Below, one piece after another: positions 17,273 to 25,884 of a stretch of 64,000 nucleotides of DNA. The notes under the pieces were generated by a model, which was not told the origin of the DNA, made no database searches, and saw nothing but the letters and a program-made list of their open reading frames with translations. The first letter of the stretch is position 1. The number at the start of each line of letters is the position of its first letter. The position numbers and the translations under genes were made by a program. Origin of the DNA: Sporosarcina sp. Marseille-Q4943 (GTDB lineage Bacteria > Bacillota > Bacilli > Bacillales_A > Planococcaceae); contig NZ_OX031157.1 of assembly GCF_943736995.1 (NCBI RefSeq), forward strand, positions 1,461,001-1,525,000, written 5' to 3'.

Positions 17273-18544
17273 TTAATGACTTATAATAAACTCCTCGAAC
17301 TTCTCCCTTTCGGAGCCATCCATTTCGACGGTCATCAGCGTGCCCTCTTCCTCATATTCCGTCTTCTTCACATTCGCCTTGTCATTCAAATAGGACACGA
17401 CATCTCCGCGATCGAACGGAACGAGCAATTTACAAGTGATGTATTGTTCAAAGATCTTTTTCTTAATCAAATCTAACAGTTCGTCCAATCCTTCCGCCTC
17501 TTTTGCTGAAATCCAGACGCTATCCGTGTTCTCTCTTGGATAAGGGACTCCTGCGAGGTCAGCTTTATTGTAGACATTGATGGTTGTAATATTTTCGACA
17601 CCGACGTCCTGCAACGTCTCATTCGTCACTTCCATCATGTAGCGGTATTCGGGATTTGACACGTCGACGACATGCAGAAGGAGATCGGCTCCGCGCGCCT
17701 CTTCCAACGTGGAGCGGAATGCCTTAATCAGATGATGGGGCAGCTTCGAAACGAAGCCGACCGTATCCGTCAGAAGGAACTCCTTATTGTCGGGAAGCTT
17801 CAAATGGCGCACCGAAGTATCGAGCGTCGCAAAAAGCATATTTTCTTCATATACTTGCTTTGCATGTTCATCGTCCATTTTCCGGAGCAACCCATTCATC
17901 AACGTCGATTTGCCGGCATTCGTATAGCCGACAATCGAGACGACCGGGATGCCGCTTTTCTTCCTTTGCTTTCGCTGTGTCTCGCGACGGTCACGTACAT
18001 GCTCTAGATCCCTCCGTAGCTTCGAGATCTGGTCTTCGATTTTCCGGCGATCGAGCTCAAGCTTCGTCTCCCCGGCCCCCTTGTTTTGGAAGCCTCCGCC
18101 CGTTCCGCCCCCTTGCCTGCTCAAAGAGGCACGCAACCCAACGAGTCGAGGAAGCGTATATTGGAGCTGGGCCAACTCAACTTGCATCCGTGCTTCATGT
18201 GTCCGAGCACGTCTCGCAAAAATATCGAGGATAAGCATCGTCCGGTCAATGACCTTCACTTGAAGCTCCATCTCCAAGTTGCGGATTTGAGAAGGGGAAA
18301 GCTCATCATTGAAAATGATCAAATTTGCATCCGTTTCCTCGTAAAACCGCTTTATTTCTGCAATCTTCCCTTTTCCAACATAAGTCGTCGAATGCCTGCG
18401 CTCCAAATTCTGCGTCACTGTTCCAACAACATTCACATCAATGGCTTCCGCCAAATTCTTCAATTCTTCCATTTCATATTCAAAATGCTCATCGTTCTGT
18501 TCCTGCACTCCGACAAGAACCGCATATTCCACTAAAATCTCCAT
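17273..18544 (-). CDS. hflX: Ribosome-associated GTPase HflX
   Basis: 423 residues with the HflX N-terminal domain (TYVGKGKIAEI, FNDELSPSQIRNLE), the Gly-rich linker (RQGGGTGGGFQNKGAGETKLE), then the G domain: G1 GYTNAGKST, G3 DTVGF, G4 NKAD, G5 SAKE. HflX binds the 50S subunit and splits or rescues stalled ribosomes, especially after heat or antibiotic stress. GAAAGGGG precedes the ATG. It reads as a single gene, with the VOC gene upstream on the same strand. Confidence 0.95.
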   Translation of the reverse strand: MEILVEYAVLVGVQEQNDEHFEYEMEELKNLAEAIDVNVVGTVTQNLERRHSTTYVGKGKIAEIKRFYEETDANLIIFNDELSPSQIRNLEMELQVKVIDRTMLILDIFARRARTHEARMQVELAQLQYTLPRLVGLRASLSRQGGGTGGGFQNKGAGETKLELDRRKIEDQISKLRRDLEHVRDRRETQRKQRKKSGIPVVSIVGYTNAGKSTLMNGLLRKMDDEHAKQVYEENMLFATLDTSVRHLKLPDNKEFLLTDTVGFVSKLPHHLIKAFRSTLEEARGADLLLHVVDVSNPEYRYMMEVTNETLQDVGVENITTINVYNKADLAGVPYPRENTDSVWISAKEAEGLDELLDLIKKKIFEQYITCKLLVPFDRGDVVSYLNDKANVKKTEYEEEGTLMTVEMDGSEREKFEEFIISH

Positions 18545-18567
18545 AAGTAATCCCCTTTCATACCGTT

Positions 18568-19254
18568 CTACCGGATGATAACTTCTTGCAATCGATCCTT
18601 CCCGCCTTCTTGTTGGATGAATCGAAGTAGGACATTCCCGATTTTAATATCATTCGAATTCCCGACCTTCTGCGAAAGCAGGACTGCCCATTCTCCGATG
18701 TCTCGCAAAGGATCTTCCACGCCAAACACGCACTCCCGGATCTCCAGTTTTTCATTCTCTTCGGTCAAGGCCCCTTCTGCGCGCAACTGCTCGAGTCTAA
18801 TCTCCTCGGGTGTTTCCCACTCGATGAAAAACGGATGCGGCAGCTCATCGGAAACCGGCTGATCGACAAATAGCATCTTCCACTTCCTTAGCTCTCCACC
18901 AGCTGTCCGACGCTCTGCATCCATCACGCCGGACGTCTCAAACCCTTTGTTTATAATATCCTCATTAAATTGCTCAATATTGGATACGGATAAACATATT
19001 GTCCCCCATCCAGCCTTATCCTTCAAATCATGCAGCAGCAAACGGGTCAACGGATGGTCCACTTGCTCCGCAATCTCGGGGCGTTCGACGGATAGCCATT
19101 CGACGTATGCATTTTTCACATACATCAACGCATTATATGTCCCCCATTTTTCATGCCTGCCTCCAATGATTGTTTGGTTGCCTTCATTCCTTTGCTCTTC
19201 AACAATCTCGGCAGGGCTTTTCGATGTGAAATAAACAACATGATCAAGCTTCAT
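18568..19254 (-). CDS. VOC/glyoxalase-3-like domain protein
   Basis: A 228-residue protein that opens KLDHVVYFTSKSP, the first beta strand and metal-ligand His of the vicinal-oxygen-chelate fold, with a second half-module around WGTICLSVSNIEQF and a Glu ligand in HPFFIEWE. It fits the glyoxalase-like PF13468 group of Bacillales; the substrate is unknown. The ATG at 19254 is nine bases from GAGGGGG; another ATG three codons earlier abuts that site. The stop is 24 bp from the hflX start on the same strand, so co-transcription is likely. Confidence 0.75.
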   Translation of the reverse strand: MKLDHVVYFTSKSPAEIVEEQRNEGNQTIIGGRHEKWGTYNALMYVKNAYVEWLSVERPEIAEQVDHPLTRLLLHDLKDKAGWGTICLSVSNIEQFNEDIINKGFETSGVMDAERRTAGGELRKWKMLFVDQPVSDELPHPFFIEWETPEEIRLEQLRAEGALTEENEKLEIRECVFGVEDPLRDIGEWAVLLSQKVGNSNDIKIGNVLLRFIQQEGGKDRLQEVIIR

Positions 19255-19295
19255 CTGATACATCCCCCTCTTATGAATAGATTACCATATCCAAT

Positions 19296-19330
19296 AAAAA
19301 ACGACCTCCGCAACATATGCAGGAGGTCGG
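19296..19330 (-). terminator. Terminator of putP
   Basis: CGACCTCC/GGAGGTCG stem with a T6 run on the minus strand, immediately after the putP stop. Confidence 0.85.
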
Positions 19331-19335
19331 TTCCA

Positions 19336-20817
19336 TTACTTTTCTTTTTTCAATAAGACCATTGCGTCATAGAATTCCTTGTCGATTTCCGCGTTCGGAC
19401 GGTACGTCATTAAGCTGACGAAATATGTCACGGCTAGACAGATAAGGAAGCCTGGCACGATTTCATAAAGAGCATCCGACAGCGCGTCGACAGTACCCCA
19501 AATTCCGACAGTGATCGCACCTGCCACCATTCCCCATAATGCGCCAGTTGCTGTCAGCTTGCGCCAATAAAGCGATAGCAAGATGATCGGTCCAAAAGCG
19601 CCTCCGAAGCCCGCCCATGCAAATGATACGAGCTTCAAGATCGATTCATTGTTCGGCCAAGCAAGCGCCATTGCAACTAATGAAACAACGAGAACCGCCA
19701 TCCTGCCGAGGAACACATATCGCTTATCTGTTGCATCGGACTTAATAATTGCCTTGTACAAGTCTTCAATCAGCGCCGAAGAAGTGACGATCAACTGGGA
19801 AGAGATTGTACTCATAATAGCGGCAAGTACTGCTGCAAGCATGATACCAGCGATGAATGGGTGGAAAATAATCTGCCCTAATGCAATAAATACCGTTTCC
19901 TCATCAACAAGCTCGGCTGCGTTTTGCTGGTAATAAGCGATGCCTACAAGTGCAGTGGCAATCGCACCAAACAAACTCAGCGCCATCCAGCCAATCCCAA
20001 TCCGGCGTGCGCTTTTCGTTTCCTTCACCGACTTAATCGCCATGAAACGGACGATAATATGCGGTTGTCCGAAATAGCCAAGACCCCAAGCAACGGAAGA
20101 AATGACACCTGCTACAGTGGCCCCCTTCACAAGACTAAGCATGTCGGGATTCACTTCACGGATGCTTGCAGCCGTTTCTGCGAAACCGCCTGTTAATGTC
20201 AAGCCGATGATTGGCACTAATAATAAAGCAAAGAACATCGTAAGACCTTGAACGAAATCGGTATAACTGACGGCCAAAAATCCTCCGAAAAGCGTATACG
20301 CGACAACGACTGCCGAAACGATCAGCATTCCGGAATGATAATCAAGTCCGAATGAACTCATGAAGAACTTGCCGCCGGCTACCATACCTGAAGAGACATA
20401 GAATGTGAAGAAAACAAGGATGATGATACCTGAAGCAATTCGCAGAAGTCGCGACTTATCTTTCAGCCGGCTTTCCAAATAACTTGGAATCGTAATCGAG
20501 TCGCTTGATACTTGCGTATACACGCGAAGTCTTGGCGCAACGAAAAGCCAGTTCAAATACGCACCTACTGTCAAACCGATGGCAATCCAAGCTTCCGTCA
20601 GCCCGACTGCATAAATGGCTCCCGGGAGTCCCATTAGCAGCCACCCCGACATATCTGCTGCGCCAGCACTCAGTGCAGTGACTGCAGGTCCAAGCGATCG
20701 ACCACCAAGCATGTAATCATTCAAATTCGTTGTTTTCCTATAGGCGTACCAGCCGATGAAAAGCATGGATACCATATAGACAACGATAGCAATTAATTGA
20801 TAGAAATCACTAGACAT
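19336..20817 (-). CDS. putP: Sodium/proline symporter (PutP/OpuE type)
   Basis: A 493-residue SSSF-family protein with about 13 membrane helices. GGRSLGPAVTALSAGAADMSGWLLMGLPG is the classic Na+/proline signature region, and GLGYFGQPHIIVRFMA matches PutP/OpuE. It imports proline with Na+ as nutrient or osmoprotectant; the sequence does not separate these two roles. GAGGGG precedes the ATG. The 170 bp upstream is AT-rich and separates it from the divergent ydaT. Confidence 0.9.
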   Translation of the reverse strand: MSSDFYQLIAIVVYMVSMLFIGWYAYRKTTNLNDYMLGGRSLGPAVTALSAGAADMSGWLLMGLPGAIYAVGLTEAWIAIGLTVGAYLNWLFVAPRLRVYTQVSSDSITIPSYLESRLKDKSRLLRIASGIIILVFFTFYVSSGMVAGGKFFMSSFGLDYHSGMLIVSAVVVAYTLFGGFLAVSYTDFVQGLTMFFALLLVPIIGLTLTGGFAETAASIREVNPDMLSLVKGATVAGVISSVAWGLGYFGQPHIIVRFMAIKSVKETKSARRIGIGWMALSLFGAIATALVGIAYYQQNAAELVDEETVFIALGQIIFHPFIAGIMLAAVLAAIMSTISSQLIVTSSALIEDLYKAIIKSDATDKRYVFLGRMAVLVVSLVAMALAWPNNESILKLVSFAWAGFGGAFGPIILLSLYWRKLTATGALWGMVAGAITVGIWGTVDALSDALYEIVPGFLICLAVTYFVSLMTYRPNAEIDKEFYDAMVLLKKEK

Positions 20818-21013
20818 CTTTTCCCCTCCTGTTTCTTTTTCTATTTCTTTTTATAATATCATCTTTTCAATTAGTAAAGGAGTCTTTTAAAAATTAACTT
20901 TATTATTCCTATAATGGTATAAAATAAGACAAATTCGGGCCACTTCCTACATATTTCCTGGGAAATGAACAGCTTTCGACAGTAGAAATTGGATAAAACA
21001 CCGAATGAAGAAC

Positions 21014-21038
21014 GTTTAAGCATGGCGAAAGAGGGAAT
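21014..21038 (+). promoter_or_regulatory. Sigma-B promoter of ydaT
   Basis: GTTTAA (21014-21019), a 13-nt spacer and GGGAAT (21033-21038) match the Bacillus sigma-B consensus at every defined base. It lies 26 bp before the start codon of ydaT, a known general-stress gene in B. subtilis. Confidence 0.85.
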
Positions 21039-21063
21039 CGTCTACGTAAGGAGGCGATTTCTA

Positions 21064-21429
21064 ATGCCTTGGACTAAAAACGATTACCCTGATTCTTTTA
21101 AAAATCTGGATTCCGATGTAAGGAATAAGGCAATTGAAATAGCAAATGCATTGTTACGCGAAGGGAATGAAGAAGGTCGCGCCATTTCCATTGCTACTGC
21201 AAAAGCAAGGGAATACGTGCTTGGTGACAGTTCCGTTCGTCCAAAATATGAAGTGAAAGCGCGTGACGAGGACTGGATTCTTATGAAAGAAAATGGCGCA
21301 CGAGCGATTTTCAAGGAGGATACAAAGGATGACTTACTTGAAAAAGCGAAACCGTACGTCAATGAACATAATGGAATTCTAGCTGTCTACCACGCCGACG
21401 GATCACTCGAATCGACATTATACGAATGA
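21064..21429 (+). CDS. ydaT: YdaT-like general stress protein (DUF2188)
   Basis: The start is ATG 21064, nine bases after AAGGAGG. The 121-residue soluble protein begins PWTKNDYPDSFKNLD and continues VRNKAIEIANALL, the pattern of YdaT, then a DUF2188-like C-terminal part (WILMKENGARAIFKEDTKDDLLEKA, ILAVYHADGSLE). Its molecular role is unknown. The perfect sigma-B promoter supports induction by physical or energy stress. Confidence 0.87.
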   Translation: MPWTKNDYPDSFKNLDSDVRNKAIEIANALLREGNEEGRAISIATAKAREYVLGDSSVRPKYEVKARDEDWILMKENGARAIFKEDTKDDLLEKAKPYVNEHNGILAVYHADGSLESTLYE

Positions 21430-21458
21430 ATTCTCAACTCTCTTACGATGAATAAATA

Positions 21459-21488
21459 AACAGGTGAAGGGTTTTCCCTTCACCTGTT
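21459..21488. terminator. Hairpin between ydaT and acyl-CoA ligase genes
   Basis: A perfect 13-bp stem (AACAGGTGAAGGG and its complement) with a 4-nt loop lies between convergent genes. T-runs are poor on both sides, so termination is likely but not certain. Confidence 0.65.
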
Positions 21489-21504
21489 GCAAATCGAGTC
21501 TTTT

Positions 21505-23148
21505 TTACAGTTGATGGCTTAATGATTCGTCAATCGACATTTCACGAAGTTTGAACTTCTGAATCTTCCCTGACGCAGTCATCGGGTATTCGTCAGTGAA
21601 CTTAATATATTTCGGGATTTTATGATGCGAAATATTGCCTCTGCAAAACGAACGTATAGCTTCCTCGTCAATCGCGGCTCCCTTTTTCGGGATGATCCAT
21701 GCCATCAATTCCTCTCCATATCTCGAGTCCGGCACTCCGACAATTTGAACGTCCGATATTCCTGGATGCGTATATAGGAATTCCTCCACTTCTCGAGGGT
21801 AGATGTTTTCCCCGCCACGGATGATGACGTCTTTTATTCGGCCTGTAATGTCGATATAGCCAGCTTCGTCCATGACAGCGATATCCCCAGTACGAAGCCA
21901 ACCATCCTCATCGATTGCCTCACTTGTCGCTTCCTCATTATTATAATACCCTTTCATCACATGATAGCCGCGTGTGCACAGTTCACCCGGACTACCGGCA
22001 GGCACCTTTTCTCCCGTCAACGGATCTATAATTTTCACTTCGACAAACGGATGCGGTTTTCCGACTGTCGATACACGCTTTTCAATCGGATCATCGGTTT
22101 GCGTCTGCGTGATGACCGGCGACGCTTCCGTCTGTCCGTAGCAAATCGTAATTTCCTCTGCACCCATTTCGTGGATTACTTGTTTCATCACTTCAATCGG
22201 GCAAGTGGAGCCCGCCATGATGCCGGTCCGCAATGTCGACGTGTCGAATCTATGGAAATCCGGGTGGTTCAATTCAGCAATGAACATCGTCGGCACCCCG
22301 TTAAGAGCCGTGCATTTTTCATTTTGGACCGCTTCCAATACGCGAAGAGGATTGAACTGTTCAAGGATGACCATTGTCGATCCATGCGTCACCGCAGCTA
22401 AGTTGCTCAAAACCGCTCCGAAACAATGGAAGAAAGGCACAGGAATGCAGAGTCGGTCTTTCTCGGTCAATTTCATGAAATCCCCAATGATTTTTCCGTT
22501 GTTCACAATATTGTGGTGCGTCAACATGACACCTTTCGGAAAGCCTGTCGTCCCTGATGTATATTGGATGTTGATAACGTCCTCGGGCGACATGCTCTTC
22601 TCCCGCTCAGCCAATTCCTCATCCGTAATACCGGCAGCGTGAGCGAGAAACTCCGACCATTTATATATTCCGGATTCCTCGCGATCCGTCATAAGAATAA
22701 TTCTTTTCAATTTCGGCAGCTTTTCACTGGAAACGACGCCATCTTTGCTATTCTGCAGTTCCGGACAAATGGAACGGATAATGTCGATATAGCTCGTCCC
22801 TTTGTATCCTTCATCCAAAATCAATGTTGTCGCATCCGATTGTTTCAGCAAATATTCGAGCTCGTTCGCTTGGTAATTTGTATTCACCGTAACGAGGACA
22901 GCCCCCATCTTCCCTGTCGCAAACTGACTCAGCAACCATTGCGGTTTGTTATCGGACCAGATGGCGACATGCTCCCCCCGCTGGATCCCCATCCCGATGA
23001 ATGCCTTCGCCAGCTCGTCAGTCTCACAATCAAACTCGTCATATGTTCTTCTGATTCCATGCTCCGGATATACATAGGCCTCTTGCTCGGGCAATGCTTT
23101 TGCCCAATCCCTTAAGACCTCGCCAACCGTTTTACTCAACAAAGACAT
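21505..23148 (-). CDS. AMP-forming acyl-CoA synthetase (YngI-like)
   Basis: 547 residues of the ANL adenylate-forming family: phosphate loop YTSGTTGFPKG, YGQTEASP, hinge TGRIKDVIIRGGENIYP, and the catalytic lysine in TASGKIQKFKLRE. It activates a carboxylic acid, most likely a medium- or long-chain fatty acid, to its CoA thioester. Overall arrangement matches B. subtilis YngI and ACSF2-like ligases. AAAGGGG precedes the ATG. It stands alone, with no beta-oxidation genes nearby. Confidence 0.87.
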   Translation of the reverse strand: MSLLSKTVGEVLRDWAKALPEQEAYVYPEHGIRRTYDEFDCETDELAKAFIGMGIQRGEHVAIWSDNKPQWLLSQFATGKMGAVLVTVNTNYQANELEYLLKQSDATTLILDEGYKGTSYIDIIRSICPELQNSKDGVVSSEKLPKLKRIILMTDREESGIYKWSEFLAHAAGITDEELAEREKSMSPEDVINIQYTSGTTGFPKGVMLTHHNIVNNGKIIGDFMKLTEKDRLCIPVPFFHCFGAVLSNLAAVTHGSTMVILEQFNPLRVLEAVQNEKCTALNGVPTMFIAELNHPDFHRFDTSTLRTGIMAGSTCPIEVMKQVIHEMGAEEITICYGQTEASPVITQTQTDDPIEKRVSTVGKPHPFVEVKIIDPLTGEKVPAGSPGELCTRGYHVMKGYYNNEEATSEAIDEDGWLRTGDIAVMDEAGYIDITGRIKDVIIRGGENIYPREVEEFLYTHPGISDVQIVGVPDSRYGEELMAWIIPKKGAAIDEEAIRSFCRGNISHHKIPKYIKFTDEYPMTASGKIQKFKLREMSIDESLSHQL

Positions 23149-23271
23149 CCATCTAACCCCTTTCTGCGAATCTATAGTTATTTACATATTATCACAAAAT
23201 TCAGAAGGTGTCTTAGGTATTCCTCTTCAAAATAAGTCGTTTCACCAGTTAGGCAAAACGACTCAAGTTCT

Positions 23272-24831
23272 TTATTCAACAGGGAAAACACGTCCCCTTT
23301 CGTCCTTATACACGACATGATGGCGCTCGAATTTTGTCGGCGAATCCAGCCCTGCCGCAGCAGCAATCCGGAACAAACCTTCACGCATCGTCAAAATGTA
23401 ATTTGTGACACGGAATTTCTTCTCCTCTACGACAAGTCCCCTTTGCAGATTTTTATCCGTCGTTGCTACACCTGCTGGACACTCATTCGTATGACACCTT
23501 TCAGCCATGATGCATCCGACCGAGATCATGAAGCCACGAGCAATTTGGACTAGGTCGGCGCCCATTGCCAAAGCGATTGCGGCTTTATCGGGCGTCGTTA
23601 TTTTCCCTGAAGCGATGATTTTCACCTGGTCGCGCACTTCATATTTCCGAAGCGCGTCATCCAATAAGACGAGTGCCGACTTAAGCGGTAATCCGACACT
23701 GTCTGCCAAATCCTGATATGTTGCTCCGGATCCCCCTTCCGCTCCATCCAAGGAAATGAAGTCCGGGCCTTTGCCCATTTCATGCATGAACGACGCAAGC
23801 TCCTCCACGTCCTCCTTGCCCCCGATGACGATTTTAATCCCGACAGGCTTTCCGCCACGATCTCTTATTTGTTCGATAAAATCAAATAACGTCGGATAAT
23901 CGGAGAACTGATTGAAACGGTTCGGACTGTTAATTGTCGTAAACGGAACGACATTCCGGATTTTTGCAATCTCCTCTGTCACTTTCTCCCCTTCGACATG
24001 GCCTCCCCGCATTTTCGCGCCTTGTGCCATCTTGATTTCAAATGCTTTTACTTGTGGAATTTCCGCCTTTTCACGGAGGCGCTCCCAGCTGAATTCCCCT
24101 TCCTCCGTACGAAAGCCGAATAAGCCCGATCCAATCTGTGCAATGATGTGGGCATCTCCCGCCAAATGATACGGGGAAAGTCCGCCTTCCCCGGTATTCA
24201 TCCAAGCTTCTTTCGCCATGCCGATCCCTTTCGACAAGGCGGTAATGGCATTTTCACCAAGCGCTCCGTAACTCATGCCGGATTGGCCAAGCAGGCTCCG
24301 GACGTGGAATGGATGCTCGCAGTTCGGTCCGATGACGATTGCATCCTCTTCCGGCAATAGCCAAGGCAACGCAGGAATTTCCTCCCGATGCTCTTTCCTC
24401 GAGAAGAGATTATCTTCATCGACACGGTAACGCATCGTATTGATCAACTCATCGTTATCGACACGCATTTCCTCATTCTGCTTCGTGAACAGCGCATTGC
24501 GGATGTAATAGCCTGCCTCTTCAAAATTACGTTTTGATCCGAAACCGATAATGCTGTTCAAATACTTCCCGGGAAGCACCATATGCAAATATTCTTCCCG
24601 GTTGAAAGGCTTCCCTTCATGATCAGCGTTGAACAAATACTGACGGAGCTCAGGTCCCGTCTTCTCCAGCACATATCTCATCCGTCCGAGCACGGGATAG
24701 TTCCGTAGAATCGCGTGCTGCTTCTGTCGTTTGTCATAGAAGTAAAGATAGATTGCGACTGAAATAGGAATGATGACTAAAATAAGGACGAGCAAAGTTG
24801 TCGTCAACGAAATGCCTTCAAACCAGCCCAT
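23272..24831 (-). CDS. yerD: FMN-binding glutamate-synthase-like protein YerD
   Basis: A 519-residue protein with one N-terminal membrane helix, then a TIM-barrel like the central FMN domain of glutamate synthase (MSYGALGENAITALSKG, GEGGLSPYH, AQIGSGLFG, GSGATYQDLA). The closing segment keeps the cysteine-containing pattern CIMAERCHTNECPAGVAT used for iron-sulphur binding. No glutaminase domain is present, so the reaction is unknown although ferredoxin-GltS-like chemistry is plausible. The ATG at 24831 is seven bases after AAAGGGG; a GTG two codons earlier is less likely. Confidence 0.85.
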   Translation of the reverse strand: MGWFEGISLTTTLLVLILVIIPISVAIYLYFYDKRQKQHAILRNYPVLGRMRYVLEKTGPELRQYLFNADHEGKPFNREEYLHMVLPGKYLNSIIGFGSKRNFEEAGYYIRNALFTKQNEEMRVDNDELINTMRYRVDEDNLFSRKEHREEIPALPWLLPEEDAIVIGPNCEHPFHVRSLLGQSGMSYGALGENAITALSKGIGMAKEAWMNTGEGGLSPYHLAGDAHIIAQIGSGLFGFRTEEGEFSWERLREKAEIPQVKAFEIKMAQGAKMRGGHVEGEKVTEEIAKIRNVVPFTTINSPNRFNQFSDYPTLFDFIEQIRDRGGKPVGIKIVIGGKEDVEELASFMHEMGKGPDFISLDGAEGGSGATYQDLADSVGLPLKSALVLLDDALRKYEVRDQVKIIASGKITTPDKAAIALAMGADLVQIARGFMISVGCIMAERCHTNECPAGVATTDKNLQRGLVVEEKKFRVTNYILTMREGLFRIAAAAGLDSPTKFERHHVVYKDERGRVFPVE

Positions 24832-24919
24832 GAGCACACCCCTTTCCTATGCGTTTCGTGTAGTGTAACATGAACATATTCGAACATTTTGAAAAACGAA
24901 ATCTTGTGGAGGGATACAT

Positions 24920-25651
24920 ATGGTCATCGAATTACTGACATCACACGCATCCGTACGAAAATACAAGGACATTCCCCTATCAAAGGAAGACGTCCAAGAA
25001 CTCGTCCATGCAGGCCAGCATGCGGCGAGCTCCCACTTCGTCCAAGCCTACTCTGTCATCCACGTAACCGATCCGGAGAAACGGGAACAACTGGCCGACT
25101 TGTCGAAGAATAAAAGGCAAATCCTCTCAGCTGGAGCCGTACTTGTCTTCTGCGCGGATTATTGCCGATTGGCAAAAGCAGCCGCATTGCACGGCAAGGA
25201 AATCGATTATTCCCACGCGGAAAACGTGCTCGTCGGCTCGATCGACGTTGCGCTCTTCGCCCAAAATGTCGCAATCGCCGCAGAGTCGAAAGGATATGGC
25301 ATCTGCTATATCGGAGGCGTCCGAAATGCGCCGGAGGAAATCAGCAATCTATTAGGACTCCCGGACGGCGTCGCACCAATGTTCGCGATGTCGATCGGAG
25401 TTCCCGACGAAGCGAACGAAGTGAAACCGAGATTGCCAGTAGAAGCGATCATCCATGAGAACAGCTATGACGCTGCCAAATATGACGATATTCTTCCAAC
25501 CTATGACCAAACGATGCACGACTATTACTTAAACCGCGGATCGAACCAGAAGGATACAGCCTGGTCCGTGCAAATGGCCGACTTCCTCGCCGAACCAAGA
25601 CGGACATATATGAAAGAGTTTTTGGCGAAACGTGGATTTACGTTTAAATGA
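24920..25651 (+). CDS. FMN-dependent NADPH nitroreductase/oxidoreductase (NfrA type)
   Basis: A 243-residue nitroreductase-family flavoprotein. It opens with the FMN-binding SVRKYKD, includes AASSHFVQAYSVIHV and GYGICYIGGVRN, and ends PRRTYMKEFLAKRGFTFK, all as in Bacillus NfrA1/NfrA2. These enzymes reduce FMN, nitroaromatics or disulphides with NADPH. The sequence does not decide between NfrA1 and NfrA2. GGAGGG precedes the ATG. Tandem array B starts 20 bp after its stop. Confidence 0.87.
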   Translation: MVIELLTSHASVRKYKDIPLSKEDVQELVHAGQHAASSHFVQAYSVIHVTDPEKREQLADLSKNKRQILSAGAVLVFCADYCRLAKAAALHGKEIDYSHAENVLVGSIDVALFAQNVAIAAESKGYGICYIGGVRNAPEEISNLLGLPDGVAPMFAMSIGVPDEANEVKPRLPVEAIIHENSYDAAKYDDILPTYDQTMHDYYLNRGSNQKDTAWSVQMADFLAEPRRTYMKEFLAKRGFTFK

Positions 25652-25670
25652 AACACTGAATGCATTAAAT

Positions 25671-25810
25671 ACGCATAAAGCGTCCCAAAAACGCATAAAA
25701 TGGTATTCTCACGCATAAACGCAATAATCGACGCATAAATTCGCAGAAAAGCTCATAAATCGGATAACTTGCGCATAAAACGAAATTTCAACGCATAAAC
25801 AGATTTCACT
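25671..25810. repeat. Tandem array B: 7 units, exact 20-bp period, core RCKCATAAA
   Basis: ACGCATAAA, GCTCATAAA or GCGCATAAA begin at 25671, 25691, 25711, 25731, 25751, 25771 and 25791. The spacing never varies while the 11-nt spacers differ throughout. It is the same family and copy number as array A, located directly downstream of the nitroreductase gene. Confidence 0.92.
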
Positions 25811-25812
25811 TC

Positions 25813-25839
25813 AAGGGATTGGTCAAATGCCAATCCCTT
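25813..25839 (+). terminator. Hairpin after array B
   Basis: A perfect 10-bp stem AAGGGATTGG/CCAATCCCTT with a 7-nt loop is followed by GTTGTATTCTT. It may end nitroreductase transcripts that read through the array. Confidence 0.6.
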
Positions 25840-25884
25840 GTTGTATTCTTATATATATATTTGTCCGAAAAGAGGTCCAGCATT

